64,000 bases of DNA from Hemicentrotus pulcherrimus (lineage: Eukaryota; Echinodermata; Echinoidea; Camarodonta; Strongylocentrotidae): positions 235,056-299,055 of the forward strand of contig BEXV01000196.1 in assembly GCA_003118195.1 (NCBI GenBank), given 5' to 3'. A program made the translations under genes and the position numbers. The notes beneath the pieces are model-generated. The model had not been told where the DNA came from. It saw only the letters and a list, made by a program, of their open reading frames with translations, and did not search any database. Positions 12,801-27,402 of this stretch are shown here, in pieces (within the stretch, counting starts at the first letter, position 1; the number at the start of each line of letters is the position of its first letter).

Positions 12801-15800
12801 AGTAACAGAAGCATCTTTAATATCTTGATAGAGCTATGGCAAGCTCTATATTGATATATACAGTTTTTTTTGTGTGAGTTCGTTATATACATATCACCTA
12901 TTATCCGTATTTTGTCCCTTCTATCAATTAAGTGGTAGAAAAGGCCCGTTTAAAATGTAGTCTTACTTTCTGTTGATGTTATACCATCCGATACAACTCA
13001 AGCAGAAGGAATCGGTATAATGATCAAAGTATTATCTAACAATAAGTTATATTATATCACTCTCAATTCAAACATGACAAACTGATTGAGAACCTTCACA
13101 AGTCATGTTTACAGGTAAACGTATATATATATATATATATTCATATGCTCTATTACGAATCTTTGTTAAACGAGACATTATATCAATTACAGTAATAATA
13201 GCGACAATAATAATATTAATGATTACCATCATCATAATTCTCTACTCCAGATAGCCTAAATAGCATTAATTATCTTTTACCTTAGAGACCTGCAATTATT
13301 ATCAACCCAGCTCCTAGACTTGCAAGATGCCCATTTAATACGACTGGGTCTTGGGACAATATAGGAATGAAAAACACCATGGCTAAGATGTCAGCAGCGA
13401 GCAAGAGTAAAACCAGGAACCTCACGTACAAAAGCCAAGAGTCTTCATCAATGTACAACAGTACTCCGAGACCATTTTAGCTGGACCATGCATATCAAGT
13501 TGTTCAACAGGATCTGTAGCTAATAGCATTCCCATGTTATTAGAATGCTGTGTTATGGTTTCGTCATGAGAGTGTTACAGGGGTCGACTTTCCTGGAAGA
13601 AATTTTACGTGGTCAGTATTAAATGGAAACCAATTTGCTATCAAACGGTAATTTTCTATGTATTTATTTATAAATCTACTTGTTTTCTTCATTTATTCAT
13701 TGAGTTAGTTAGTTAGATAGATGGTAAGTTAGTTAAATAAATAGTTAGATAGATATTTAGTTATGCAGGTCCATTTTCGGGATGAACACCCTATCATCAC
13801 ATAATATTGTTTTCCGTAAGGGTCTATTTACAATAAAACAAAACAAAACAATTCAAGCGTAACACAAGTGTTAAGATATACTGCATAATACAATGTGGAA
13901 GAAGAAAAAAAAAAGGGTCTTTGTTGCTTAGTACGTCTACTTGTCACAGACTATAAAAAGCTCGTTCAGTTTATCTTACAAATCCTATAAATTAGATATG
14001 ATTGTTGGAACGTCAAGTTGTTTTTTCCGTCATGTCGCATCCCAAGAGTGCTATTCACATACTTTGATCATCATTCACTTGAGTTCTTGTGGTCATGACG
14101 TCACATACAGTAGTCCAGGGGCATAGGTGCATCCGCTTCACCTGGTAAAATCCTATCTGCCATATCAACTACAAGAAGAAAATGTGCCCTCTTCCTTCCC
14201 CCTCCCACCACCAACTTTAAGCCTCACAAGCATCTGCAAGGTCTGAAATGTGATGAACCTTTTAATTTCCTTCTTTTTCTTTTGTTTTGCTTTTCAGAGA
14301 ATTTTGAGGTTATAAATGTATAAAGTACCCCAAAATTTGATCATCATTTTAGCTTCTCAGAGGTTTGCCTGACTTGTAATCCCTCACCCCCTTTCCCACT
14401 CCTTGATCCGCTTCTGATATGAGTATTCAAGTTGACAACAAAATAGATATGACTTGAGTCATTTAATTGCTTCATAATTGAATGGGCGAGACATTGAGAT
14501 CGTGGTTAAAATCGTCATGTAAACATTAAGTCCTTGAACAGTGGGGGTGTTAGTTTTTAAAAAACAGACGCTTGCCAGTCTTCTTAGTTTTTAGTCCATT
14601 TTCGTTTGGGTGAATTTATTTCTTCATTTTATTTCCAGCTGTTGGATTTCGATGTTGCATATTGTGTATCATGGAACGCGTCTGTCATGCTTTATCACTG
14701 TTTCTTAAAACATTCCAACAAAATCAGTTTCATGGGTATTGATATGATACTAAATGTACCACTTAGAACAACAGCTAAACGGCTAATATCAATAAATGAC
14801 GAGGCGGATACTTATAATTGAAAACTGAGCTTGCAATGAAGTCTGCTTACTTTTTCATCGGACGTATTTATGAAAGAGTAACAGGAGGATGATGTTATAT
14901 ATTTAAGGAGAACAAACAAATTAAAAATGAGTGTTCTTTTATTATAACAATTCCATCTCTCCAAATTCCCCGACAGGGAATTAATAAAATAAGTATTTTC
15001 AGGCGCCGTTTTTATGTTTTGTGTTCTTGGTGCCGGGACACATCTAAGGGATGTAGTGTTGTGTGTGTGTGTGTGTGTGTGTGTACTTGATGTGATAAGG
15101 TATGTCAAAAAGGATCCACTCTTGATCCAGCANAACTCCTGGTAGACTTCCGTCTCCATATCGGTCAGTGGAATGCTAACCATGTTCTTTTTCTCTTTCT
15201 CTGATTGATATACCTTAAACTGCAATGGTGTAAATCCCTTGAGAGTTCAAGATGTGTTTATGAAGTTATTAGGTGTTTGACTTAAAAAGACACCCCGGGC
15301 TATTTCGAATGATTATCCAGAAACATGTTTGGAATAGCTGCGTTTACACCAACGTGCTCCGGAATGCCGTGTACATGGCGTTCGTTCGGTAACTGCAGTG
15401 GTGCTTACTTTATAGGTGTCAACAATTTATCAATTGTTTACATTATTAAGTCTTATTTATAAACGCAAGCCCCAATCGGCTACATGCACTATTCTCTCAA
15501 TGTCCATGTTGAACTAAATATTAAAATTAAAACCCTGATAAACATGGACATAGGATGACGCACAAAAACTAACAAAGAATAATTGCATGCTTTGTTTCCA
15601 ATTGGAATCGTCATTCTCTTATTATAACAACACATGGACTTAATTTCGAAAAAATACATATACGTACACATATTTAAGACAACTAAATTTATACTTTTGT
15701 ATACTGCACGCATTATCGATAATGTCGAATATCAAATTGAGATTCGAATGTAACGTGAAAGAGTCAACTTTTCTCGTAAGATATAAACCACAGAATACGT

Positions 15801-16288
15801 TTTCATGTTGGAATTCATGTTACCATTGTACAATCATCTTGTTCGATGTAATCTGAAATTTTAATTCCACACACAACGAAATTCAGATAATAAACTGTCT
15901 TCGTGTTGTTACTGTGAACACACACACCCTCACCCACCCAACACGCGCACGCACACACACTTTCAGAACGTAAACCTCTGAAGAATTCGCTCTGACCCAC
16001 GATGATTAATAGACTTCACGCTGACCTTTTCATTAATAAGAAAGGTGCTGTGTTGAGAAGAGGCAAAATGACCACGTGCAACGCCTCTATTAAAGAAATC
16101 ACCTCACACTTAATATACAGAGTATACATGCTGATCTATTTTCTTCTTCAAACTTTATGCATGTAGCATGATCTTCTAGTGAAATCATTGCATGTAGAGA
16201 GAACCTATACACAGTTTGGGAGAACAGCATCAATATTGATGATCCTACACTGGGTAAAGAATGCATAATCTTATTCTAAACATATTAT
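9871..16288. other. Non-genic stretch with microsatellites
   Basis: No gene is recognised. Simple repeats include (TA)n at 13122-13140, GTTA/GATA-rich tetranucleotide sequence near 13705-13760, (GT)n at 15058-15084, and a CA-rich patch near 15915-15960. There is one ambiguous base at 15132. A small hairpin (atagagct/agctctat) lies near 12825-12850. Confidence 0.6.
15058..15084. repeat. (GT)n microsatellite
   Basis: Uninterrupted GT dinucleotides about 13 units long. Confidence 0.95.
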
Positions 16289-16427
16289 TAGAAGTAGTAG
16301 TAGTTTTAGTAATAGTAGTAGTAGAAGCAGTAGTAGTAGTAGAAGTAGTAGTCGTAGAAGTAGTAAAATTAATAGTATTAGTATTAGTAATAATAGTAGA
16401 AGTAGTGGTAGTAGTAGTAGTAGTATC
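16289..16427. repeat. Imperfect (AGT/TAG)n trinucleotide repeat
   Basis: About 140 bases of AGT-type triplets with interspersed AGA, AAT and TTA variants. It creates spurious low-complexity frames on both strands (Val-rich on plus, Thr-rich on minus), which are not taken as genes. Confidence 0.95.
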
Positions 16428-18900
16428 ATTAAAATTATTATAATTACTTTTTTTATGGTTCACCATTTGTAAGTCGTAAATGTTCACTTAGTGTGAATCC
16501 CATGAACATGACAATGATAGAAGTCAATGTTAGCCAACCCTTCAGGCACCAAACTGAATTACGAATCTAGGAGTGGTAATAATTTTCTAAAGAAGTAGTT
16601 TTGTTAACCCTCATATCATTATGTAAAGCAATAATCTGGTACCTTAAATTTAGGAATACTTAAATAGAATATTTGAAAAAGAACAACATTGTACTGGGGA
16701 GTTTAAAAAGCTTTAATGATCAGGAAACACCGTTAGAATTATGTTTATCTTTGGTAAAGATACATTTAGGTGAAGAAAAAGATCCCCTTTGATCCATCGT
16801 GTTAAAATGTGACATGATTTACACATGCAGACACATATAGATGGCATTTTGGGACATGACTGGTGATGCAACTTATTTTCATCTGTAATAGCCTACAACG
16901 TGATTAAATTGTCCAAGGGCTCTCAACTAATTGACAGTTGGTCTGTGAATTATATAAATTAGAAGTCCGTATGACCATGTAGCAGTAACGTTGTAAAGAA
17001 ATAAATGTAGAGCGCAACGGAGGCGCATTCAGAACGGATATTCACACCCAAACGGAAGAGTAAAAATACAGAAATAAAAAGAGATACAAAATAAGTATTT
17101 TAGTAGTCGGAGGTTGGAAAGGGACCATCTTTTCTTAGTGTACAGAATGTATAGTTTCAAATGGGGTCAATGGCCCCCACTGCTAATTCGCCAGCGGAAC
17201 GCAAGATCAAGAAACGAATGCAAGTACAAATAGAAGTGTCATGAGTGTGGTCAGATATTATTCTTAGATATGACAAGAAAAATAAGGATGACGAAAAGAA
17301 GAAGCCATGTGTACAAATGTTTCCATCCCTGCAGAGCAGATACAAATGTCACGGTATCGTCTATCATTCTGGCGCCTCGTAGTCTCCATGTTTGCTACAA
17401 GCATACGCTCGACAAGTTTTTGTTACCCCCCCCCCCTCCTTCCCTCAAATCAACGCCGGCTCCCCCCTGTCGGGAGTAATGACCCCCTGGCTCTTTTCAA
17501 TTACCTGGCACTATACTTCCAAGGAGAGGGGTGAAAGCCCTGTGTTATAGATCACGAGGGAGGGCTAGTACGGAAGGAGAAAGATAACAAAATGGCGGAC
17601 TCATGCTTAAAAGAATTGGACTCTATGCGTCATATCACATATTCATCGGCCCAGTTTATTCCATTTTGGTTTGTGTAGGATAAAGTTCAGTACACAATGT
17701 TTAATGCCTAGATCATCAATTCGTTTTCTATTTTTAAATTGCAGATCCCTATTTTTTTAATGGTTTCACGCGTATCCCTGTGATGGATTGCCTCGTGGGA
17801 GCATTTAGACTAATAGCATGATATTTATCATTGTTTATGATGTTGCTACCGCTGCCCTTTGACGATATTAATTGTTAATGCTTTTCTGTAAATATTTAAC
17901 AAAAAGGTTTATGTAAGCACTGTGACGCATGCATTGTTAATACATTGTATATACATTATTAATGCATTATAGTCGCCTTGTAAGAAAAAAAACTCAATGT
18001 ACATGTACCTACCGTCCACCAGATAAATTCTAACACAGAGAAAGCCATGACATAAGCTGATTTTCCTTGCGGAAAGATCGTCATGTGAATATAAGACTTT
18101 TAGCTTTTCGACAGCGCCTGACAAAATTTTACATATATGTTTGTACGTAAACGATGTCATACGTCAAATGATTTTCTGGAAGTGAAAATCCCGTGAAGGC
18201 CCCTTTTTTTATTCTTGTACATATTATACCATAACCGTCCTTAGAAACATTCTAATATCAATGTAGGCCTTTTCTGCTTTTAGAAAGCGCCCGATGACAA
18301 ATTAGAATTTACCATTCAACAAATGATGTCGCATAGGAAATAGAATTAAGACATTTGGGGGAAGTAGCAATTGCAAAGTGAACACCTCTATATCTCAAAC
18401 ATATTGAATCGTCATTAAGAAGTATCTTGACATCTTTTTAATAAAGTCGACAAATTGTCATCAACATGGTAGCTCTAGCAAGTTTTCGAAGTTCTTAACG
18501 AAGAAAGCAGATCTCTGCACGCCATTAACTATTCCCATATTCGTCTTGCGGATAACGATCCTGTTCTTCTCACGTTCTTCAAATTAAGAGTTAAAACTAA
18601 ACGAAGATAAAAAGAAGCTTCAAATATTTTTTGCAACTATTTGAAAGTTTATAAGCCATGCTTTTTGAAGTTTTCTTTATAATTTGAAATTTGTTAATGC
18701 CAAAAATCAACTACCTTCAAACGAATAGTTACGAAAATAAACCATTAAGAGGTTGGAAGCTCAAAATTATACTGAGCACAGATAAATGGTTGATCAGTTA
18801 AAAGTAACTATTTCTTCGTACGATATTCTCACTGATGGGTTTACAACAAAAACTCCTATGACAATCGGCCCGCGGTCAGTTTCATACAATAATGGAGTTC
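16428..18900. other. Non-genic stretch
   Basis: No gene, RNA gene or mobile element recognised. There are short C runs near 17427-17440. Confidence 0.55.
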
Positions 18901-19025
18901 CTAACTTCAACCCAAAACTATACCTAACCCTAACCCTAAGCCTAACCTAACCTAAAGCCCAATTGCTACCACAGTCAAACCCCAAACCTTTGACGGAATA
19001 AAGCCCATAGAAATTGTCGCCGAAC
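18901..19025 (+). repeat. Dispersed repeat with telomere-like CCTAAC units, copy 1
   Basis: A short run of degenerate CCTAA/CCCTAA units (about 18927-18957) is followed by 'caattgctacc', a C-rich 'caaaccccaaacc' stretch and 'gaataaagcccatagaaattgtcgccgaac'-type sequence. The same order of blocks, diverged, appears at 41565-41690. This suggests a dispersed repeat rather than a true telomere relic. Confidence 0.45.
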
Positions 19026-19984
19026 CAAATTTTTAATCTCCAAACTGTGATCTTTGACAAAGCACGAATTCGGGGCAGGAACGTCTTGGAAAAACGAGAA
19101 ATGGGGAGAAAAGCTCAAGACCAGACGAGGAGATGAATATGATGTTGTCAAGCTTTTGATAGTTTCTATCAATAACATCCTCGTGCTAATGACATGTTTA
19201 AGTGATTTGATGAAATTGAGTGGTATTCTCCGTGTTCTGCACCTCAGCACAATTATTTATATATACACATTTATCCACACACACATGCAGACACATATAT
19301 ACATATACACAGATATATATGGATTTAATTTATAGAATCAAATCAATGATGACATTACGGTTTTGCTTTTCTCTTTTAAAGGAGAAAGGGTATGCATACT
19401 GATCTACTAATACACTGCATTTATTAGGTTATATTACTATTACTGTAACTGTTAGAGAAAAAAAAAGTATTTTAATTTCCTTCAAAATTACCTACACAAT
19501 AATGAATACACTCCCACATACGTACTTACAAAAACCCACATGCCCACACACACGCAACCTATAACTATTTAGTAACATACGTCAGTAAGTAGTACATTGT
19601 ACGACATACCATGAGCGTGTACTCTCGTTCCCTTCACAAGGCTGCGTGCTCCTACGAACATTGCATTATTTTAATTCAATCATTGTCAATTAGAACGCTA
19701 CGCCGCAAATTTATGGCGTTTTCCTAATTCATTCATTGTTAATAAAAATGGATGTAAACAACATAACAGCGTAGCTGCTGTGGCACGATTTCGTAATTGA
19801 AATTAATCATGCGTATAATACGGATTATAATAGATAGCTTGCTGACTGCAGCTGTCTTTTCATTAGAATGGGTTATGTTGTTTGGAGAGACGAAACATTA
19901 GGAATTATTAACCATCGTAAAAATTTAAAATGGGCCCACATCTCTTGGGGCATAATTTTAAGTTTCGTTAAGACGCTTTAAAAA

Positions 19985-20031
19985 TGGAAAAGAAGAAGAA
20001 GAAGAAAAAGAGGAAGAAGAAGATGAAGAAG
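19985..20031. repeat. (GAA)n microsatellite
   Basis: Imperfect GAA/AAG triplets, purine-only on the plus strand. Confidence 0.9.
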
Positions 20032-22093
20032 GCTTAGGACAGTGAGGGAAAAAAAAACAAAGTACTAACCAGTTCTCTCTGGAGTGTAGACCGGGCTTTG
20101 GACAGAACATCACAAAAAATATTATTACATCTAGGCAAAAACCAACCAATATGTATTTTTTAATGGAAAAGGCTTATAACCAATGTACAAATTTCAGTCA
20201 AGTTATGTGCACTTAGCTTCAGGGTATTATGGGGGCAATGGATGATGCCGTCCTCTCCCTCCTCGCTCGCCATGGAAACAAAGTGCTTTTCGATATTTCC
20301 CAGTCATCCTCTCAAAACGAATGGAATGAAAGAGAGGGTCAAGCCTACTTCAGCTGAACCATCCATTGGGGGTTACATCCAATCATTGGAAATGGGGTCA
20401 AACGATTCGCCTGCAGTCGGACGCCCATGCTTCGTCGTATGCATGCCCTAGTTACACCACATAGACCGACTTTATACCGACAACACATTGAACAAAATGA
20501 AATATTATATTTTGGCCACACCAGCAAGACCGACGCCAGACCGAAAACAGAAAGAACTGGCCAAGAATCGGTTTGGAGTTGATGTAGACATGGTAGAATC
20601 TTTTTGGAGGTGTAATTGAGGCGTAATGACCAAGGATCTTTCGGTTTTTAATCCATCTGAAGTAGGTTTGTTGGTGTGACAGTTCCAAACCTGCCTATTT
20701 CTGTGTTAAATTTTGCCTTCATTTTAAATTAATTTGCACATTTTAGATGCCACTACATCCATTATACATCCGATTACATTGTCGTCTGTATTCTACCTAA
20801 AAATTCGTCTTAACTTATTAAATATAATTTTTGTGTTTCATCAAAACAAAAAGAAGAAAAAATAGAAAGATGGCTGAATATTTCTAAGATTAAGTTCCTA
20901 ACAGGCTACAAATAGCTCCTAGCAAGGTATGAGGCAAGCGACATCCCCTCCATCCGTTAGGGCTGGACTGCTTTATTACTTGCTTCTTAAAATGAAGATA
21001 CTCGACTGTCTTAAGATGTCCAAATGGGTTGTCTGCAGAACACATTACGTGGGTCAATGGGCATTTAGAGACGATGTGCTTCTCATCTCCCCACCGTTAG
21101 AAAAACAGAATATACTCCAAAATATTACTTGACAGATATGTAGTTAGGTATGTGGAGTTGTTTAAACATACTTGTACATCAGAATAAAATTTGATTATTC
21201 GTTTCAGAATAGAATTTTAAAACAATGATTACAGAAGATACTAATGAAAAAAAATCTTTGAACATTTAGTGAGGACGCCTGTAAACCGGATATTGACAGA
21301 GGTTTTTAAATAAGCCGTTTCAGTCTTTATAAGCTTCATGACAACCCCTTTGATGTGGATGTTCACGGTTTCACGCAATGTTGGGTAGTAGCTACAAGTA
21401 TTCTATAAAGTGTAATGGAATTTCAACACTCTTGTTCATCAGCTGTGAAAATGTGTGAACATTAGAATGACGGTATCCGGACAAGACTTCTATGGGATAT
21501 ACAATTGGTTATTAAAAGTAACCTTGAGCTTATTTCTAGATATGTCTTGGTATCGCGTTTGTGTCCAGACTGACGCCTTCCTGAAGGATGAGACAAGGAG
21601 CAGCAATCATTGTTAGATGTGAACTCATCATCAGTTCGTTGACAGGAGCTTCACGTTTACGCATCATGTACCTCACGATTTAAAAATATAATTGTATCTC
21701 CTTTACATCGGTGTTAAAGTGTGCCTGGTCGTTTTACATGGTTTGATTTCTCAGTATCAGACTCTCGACTAGACTCTAAACATAATTACTTCGAAATGTC
21801 CATTGGTCTAAATGACCCAATGATGTTTAAGATTTATTCATATCTGAATATAAGTTGCTCAGCAGATAGAGTATTACAGGGAACACATTATTCTATTCAT
21901 AATATGTTAGCCTGAAAAAAACTTTATGCGAGGAAGGGGAGCAAAATTAAATTCCCTCGTTCACGTATGTGCTCGTCATTAGCGTCATTATTCTTGTACG
22001 GCTCATTTTGTTTGAAACGCCAATGACATGACGAACGATCAGAATTTGACTTCTTCATGTACAATGCGTATAATACATTATTGCATGTCATGC

Positions 22094-22146
<53 letters not shown>
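22094..22146. repeat. Compound (AT)n(GA)n microsatellite
   Basis: AT dinucleotides (22094-22110) run directly into GA dinucleotides (22111-22146). Confidence 0.95.
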
Positions 22147-22147
<1 letters not shown>

Positions 22148-24926
22148 CAAATTACATTCCGATAAGGTTTAGGGCTCATGCTCCGGCGGCGTTCGCTCCG
22201 CGCTCATTATCCTACACTAACAGAATTCTTTACTTTAAACCCATACCTGAAACTTTAAAGTCACCCAAATCCTGACGTTAAAGGTAACTTAAAATCTACT
22301 CGCGAACCAAAATCTCTCCACTATTCTTTACACAATAAATGCCCAGGGCAGTTATCGCTGGAGCAAACGTTGGTTCCCCGTCCAATATGATTTAAATTAA
22401 AAGGTATTACATTTTCTACTGTATAAAAGAGCAAGTCCAGTGCATTTCGTATATATTCATTTAATGAAACAAACGAGTTGACAGCCCTATTAAATCATTG
22501 GTAAGTACAAATATCAAGGAAAGAGACAATTTTCGAGAATGATTGATATTCATTTTCAATCACAATTTGCAATGACTGTGGCATTAATGGATAGATACAT
22601 TTAACTTGCCAATAACACCGCCCCCCTCCCCTCGAAAAAGGAGGAGGTTTATTTCATTTAGCCTGAACCCTCCTTCATCTAGAGAAATGATTAATGTTTG
22701 CTTGGTTCCTCTTCTGTTCACCAAATTTCGTTAGACCATCCATCTTCATCAAGCCAAACATATGTTCAGAGGCAACGCGGTTACTTTGTTGCCCCTTGTT
22801 TACGCATACCTCGACCATTGCATGCAGTCTGATTATTAAGGGCAGCGGACCATGCGAAAGAGGACTTCTCGGCTTTGGCAAAAAGAAACAAATTATACTG
22901 GTTAAAAAGAACAAGCCAAAATAATCCTGAATCGTAATTTTGGTATAATTTTTATTTAGTTATTCTGGCGCTTAAGTAGATTTCATTAAAATTAAATGCA
23001 TTATGTTAGTAATACCAATGGTGGTGCATTTTTTTAAGGGGGCAGAACTTTTTAAAAATAAAGATGTGTCGCAAAACCCTTCCGTTCATGCAAGAAGATT
23101 CTGCAATGAAAAATAAAATGGAGCCCAGTGCTTTCTACCCCTTTCTCTTCATGCATCCACCGCTGTATATTAGGAAAAGCATGGCATTATCACTATGACT
23201 TACCGTGCAGTAGCAGAAGTATTGCTCCAACACAGCCGGCAATCAAACCCGTGGTTACTCGGTGGAAAGGCTTCATGTTACTCCAAATGTTGATTCACGG
23301 GACGTATGCCTCAGTTCCAGGACAAATAAGGATTTTTCTTCTCCTACACGAGGCTTCCGAACGGCGAATATATTATCCTTTAGCGATTCTAATCCGTATT
23401 TCACGCATTACATAAAGCTATCCCAACTGAGAATACGTGGGCACGCTAAGCACGATATTTTTTGTTCAACTTGTTAAATGTCGTTTGCATTTGTTGAATT
23501 ATCTTGTTGATGAAGCGAAATGCAATACCAATTTTAAACAATCAGTAACTCATGAGAAGCACATTCATTTCAAGAGATAGAGGTCGAGTAGATGATTACA
23601 TATCCGTATAGGTATCTAAACATTACAAGCACATGAAGAATTTTGAAAACATCCTTCATCTAAATCCTGTTCAACAACTTCCATTCCAGAACATGAAGTA
23701 GTAAGAATCCCAAATCGCAATGCCAACAGGTAGACTGAGCAGTACTAAAAGACGTTACGGAAATGTTACCCATACCGCACAACCCTCAGCGTCCGTTTGT
23801 GAGATCGTGTAGCGATCAGACGACAACCATGATAGAATGTGTGTAGGAAGAGAATTTCGTCTTCCCGCGTAAACCCCGAAGGCTTCCTGAGTTTCACACG
23901 ACGAGCAAGATGACGCTCATATGCATTCTATCTTGTGCGTCTCGCGGTGTTGTGGCTATCGAAGTACAAATCGTTCGCTCGCACCCACGACTAGAATGCA
24001 ATGAGCCTTTATATTGTATCTCTGACCATTTCACATGTTTCAACTTCAACCTACACATAACTGTAACTTTGCTTAGAAATATACCTTGAGAATTTTTTTT
24101 TGAAGAGTAAGGAAAGCGTTGGACGCATTTGAGGGACCTGTATTTTTGGTCCACTAATAGATATGAGCATTCCGATTCTGGTTAGCTGCACATGACCTAC
24201 GAGGTTGTTTATTCCACGGATGCATAAATCTAAGAAAGCCTGGTAAGGCAGAACGAATACAAAATCTTTAAGATGTATTTTTGCGACAATGACTTTAAAT
24301 AGTGGTTGGCATACATGGGGATATATACACCTTAAAGGGCTGCGAAACATCTGTTTGACCGACAACTTTATGCCTAGGAAATGTATACGTAATTTTATTT
24401 TAAAGAAATATCAGCTTTGTGATTTCAATGGCAGTTAAGGACTACTTGCGGGCAGCCCACACATTACTCAATAAAAGGTCAAACTCTTCTTTTGTGCATC
24501 TGAGGTGTGGTACTTCTTTTTAATCAAATGGGGGCGCACGAGCCCCCGTCCCCCATAATATATCCACCATTGCCTTACACGGCAGAATATATTGCGGGGT
24601 ACATTTGGTATGTGAACGAGTCATCGCGGCAAAATGTATTAGCATTCTGCCGTACTTTGTGTATTGTGCTCGTAGGCAAGAACCGCGCTCATCAATTCTC
24701 CCTCCTTGTTTTCCAGAGAAATCAATTTTCTCTCGTCTGTTTTCCAACCAGTGGATGTAGCTCTCTGGCGACTGGAGATGGGGTGATAGAATTTCATTCA
24801 TTATTTTATATTTAGATAATGGTATTGATTATGACTGTGGTCTCAACTAAATAAATGGAAATTCTGTCGATAGTTTTTTTTTCTTCCAGATTGCCTGGTG
24901 GAAACAAATTATAGACACATTAAACG

Positions 24927-25077
24927 CTTCTACTACAGCTTCTGCTGCTGCCTCCGATGCTGCTACTACTACTTCTAATAATGATAATGATGATAAATAT
25001 AATCGTACTACTCCTGCTACAGCAGTCTCATACTATAAATCTACTACCTACGAATACTACTTCAACTACTACTACTA
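24927..25077. repeat. Imperfect trinucleotide-rich tract (ACT/GCT/TAC)
   Basis: Triplets of the type ACT, GCT, AAT, GAT and TAC dominate about 150 bases. One frame reads as Ala/Thr/Asn/Tyr low complexity and ends in a stop. I treat it as simple repeat rather than coding. Confidence 0.8.
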
Positions 25078-25359
25078 AATAAAGCTCAGGCAACACGTTT
25101 CATAGATTCTCCGTGTTTTTGACTGGCTTACCAATCCCCGCTGCTGGATGGAAACCAACGGGGATGCCTCAGTTTGGTAGGGAATCTCGGAGAAGAGGAA
25201 AATTTGAAGCACCTCGCGTTGAGCCGCATTGAAGAATGTACTCGATTCTGGGTCTCGAGTGTGGCATACGATACAAAAATCGGTAATGGCCTGACGACAG
25301 TATGTCAAGAAAGTCCAGCAACACCCAAGGTCGAATTTGAGCACGAAAGGGGGGGGGGG

Positions 25360-26088
25360 NNNNNNNNNNNNNNNNNNNNNNNNNNNNNNNNNNNNNNNNN
25401 NNNNNNNNNNNNNNNNNNNNNNNNNNNNNNNNNNNNNNNNNNNNNNNNNNNNNNNNNNNNNNNNNNNNNNNNNNNNNNNNNNNNNNNNNNNNNNNNNNNN
25501 NNNNNNNNNNNNNNNNNNNNNNNNNNNNNNNNNNNNNNNNNNNNNNNNNNNNNNNNNNNNNNNNNNNNNNNNNNNNNNNNNNNNNNNNNNNNNNNNNNNN
25601 NNNNNNNNNNNNNNNNNNNNNNNNNNNNNNNNNNNNNNNNNNNNNNNNNNNNNNNNNNNNNNNNNNNNNNNNNNNNNNNNNNNNNNNNNNNNNNNNNNNN
25701 NNNNNNNNNNNNNNNNNNNNNNNNNNNNNNNNNNNNNNNNNNNNNNNNNNNNNNNNNNNNNNNNNNNNNNNNNNNNNNNNNNNNNNNNNNNNNNNNNNNN
25801 NNNNNNNNNNNNNNNNNNNNNNNNNNNNNNNNNNNNNNNNNNNNNNNNNNNNNNNNNNNNNNNNNNNNNNNNNNNNNNNNNNNNNNNNNNNNNNNNNNNN
25901 NNNNNNNNNNNNNNNNNNNNNNNNNNNNNNNNNNNNNNNNNNNNNNNNNNNNNNNNNNNNNNNNNNNNNNNNNNNNNNNNNNNNNNNNNNNNNNNNNNNN
26001 NNNNNNNNNNNNNNNNNNNNNNNNNNNNNNNNNNNNNNNNNNNNNNNNNNNNNNNNNNNNNNNNNNNNNNNNNNNNNNNNNNNNNNNN
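25360..26088. other. Assembly gap (729 N)
   Basis: A run of unknown bases follows directly after a run of G (25349-25359). Failure to read through the G run is a likely cause. Frames crossing this interval are artefacts. Confidence 0.99.
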
Positions 26089-27402
26089 ATGAACTTATAA
26101 TGAACATATTAACGAATTCAAGAAGCTGAATTGCTGAAGTGATTAAAGCCGCTATTTTATCATAACAAAATTGCCGTGAACCGACTGGCAAAGCTCTCTT
26201 TTTGTGTTCATATTATTGATGTTTAATGGAATGTTACGTTGCTTTAGCCACGTTGGTATAATGTAATAATGATGGTCACTCAAAAAGCAATAAAGTGTGT
26301 CACTTTCGCCGCAAGCTTAAAATACAAGCACGATGACTTTGGTTGGTAACAGATTTTAGTATGGAATTTAGAATAGAAACACACGTATGTAACATTTATA
26401 CATATATATATACACACAATGTGGTGGGTATGTGTGTGTGTTATAAAGCATAAAGCGTTGATACTGTCTCATTGTTTAGTCATGATACATACTTTATTAT
26501 AATATGTTTACCACATACCCATAATTAAAAGTTTGTTCTTTTTCTTTATCAAGTAAAGAGAGGGGGCTAAGGTCATGAATGCAAGAGATTGAAACAAAAA
26601 CCAAGAAGAGAAAAAAAAGGGGGAAAAAAAGGAAAAAAATGACACGGACAAGAATAGGTACAAGCAAAAACTGTGCAAGTTTATTGTATGAACATCATAA
26701 AATAGTGTACAGCTTAAACCCGGAAAATGAGCTCTGAATTGTGTGGGTTTGTTTTTGTTATTCTTTTCATGATCATCGGTTCACCCTATTGAGCGTTAAT
26801 GACAGAACATGGGCGAAGCTACGTAGGCCAACACATATCATCAACATCTCAACGTGCCAACATCAACGCAAATATGACAGGCATCTAGTGCCACGTAGAT
26901 AAAAACCAGTCAGGCATATTTTTGATTAGTTTAAGAACAGATCGGTCTCCAAAAAAAATAATCGGAAATAAGTAAGTTAAAAGTTTTCATGGGTTTTAAT
27001 TTCAAGGTCTTTATTTTTCACTCTTAAATATTATATAAAGTAAATGTATTGTTACTAGAAAAATTATCAGATAATCAAATCAAACGCTATAACATCTTCT
27101 TTAATTTCCTTAAAATCTTCGATTATTTCAAAGTTGGATGGTTCGATGGAGAGGTGGGTGATTTTCTGTCTCTGAGTCCTTGGGAAATCAACCCATGACA
27201 TTTTACACTTTTTTGCAGGTCTAAAATATCAGCCTTTCTTCCTCAAATTGCACCACCCGGTAGAAGGTTTTTTCCTACGTATTCAAAAAATAAAAAACAT
27301 AAAAATTTGTACATAAACAAAAAACAAAACAAAAAAGAAATCACTTTGCTTTGCCAATTCAGAAACTTTACAATAATCATTATTTAGGCATGATATTCAA
27401 GA
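26089..27402. other. Non-genic stretch
   Basis: Nothing recognised beyond short TA/TG repeats near 26400-26440 and A-rich sequence near 26600-26640. Confidence 0.55.

Larger units (their letters stand above)
19026..24926. other. Non-genic stretch with microsatellites
   Basis: No gene recognised. It contains CA/TA-rich sequence near 19255-19320, (GAA)n at 19985-20031, a pair of ACCAC/GACCGAC motifs near 20454-20534, (AT)n(GA)n at 22094-22146 and C runs near 22618-22630. Confidence 0.55.

Noticed and set aside
16245..16487. Thr-rich and Val-rich frames
   Set aside because: Translation of the AGT trinucleotide repeat.
25169..26191. Long frames across 25169-26191 on both strands
   Set aside because: They consist mainly of the N gap; only short ends are real sequence.
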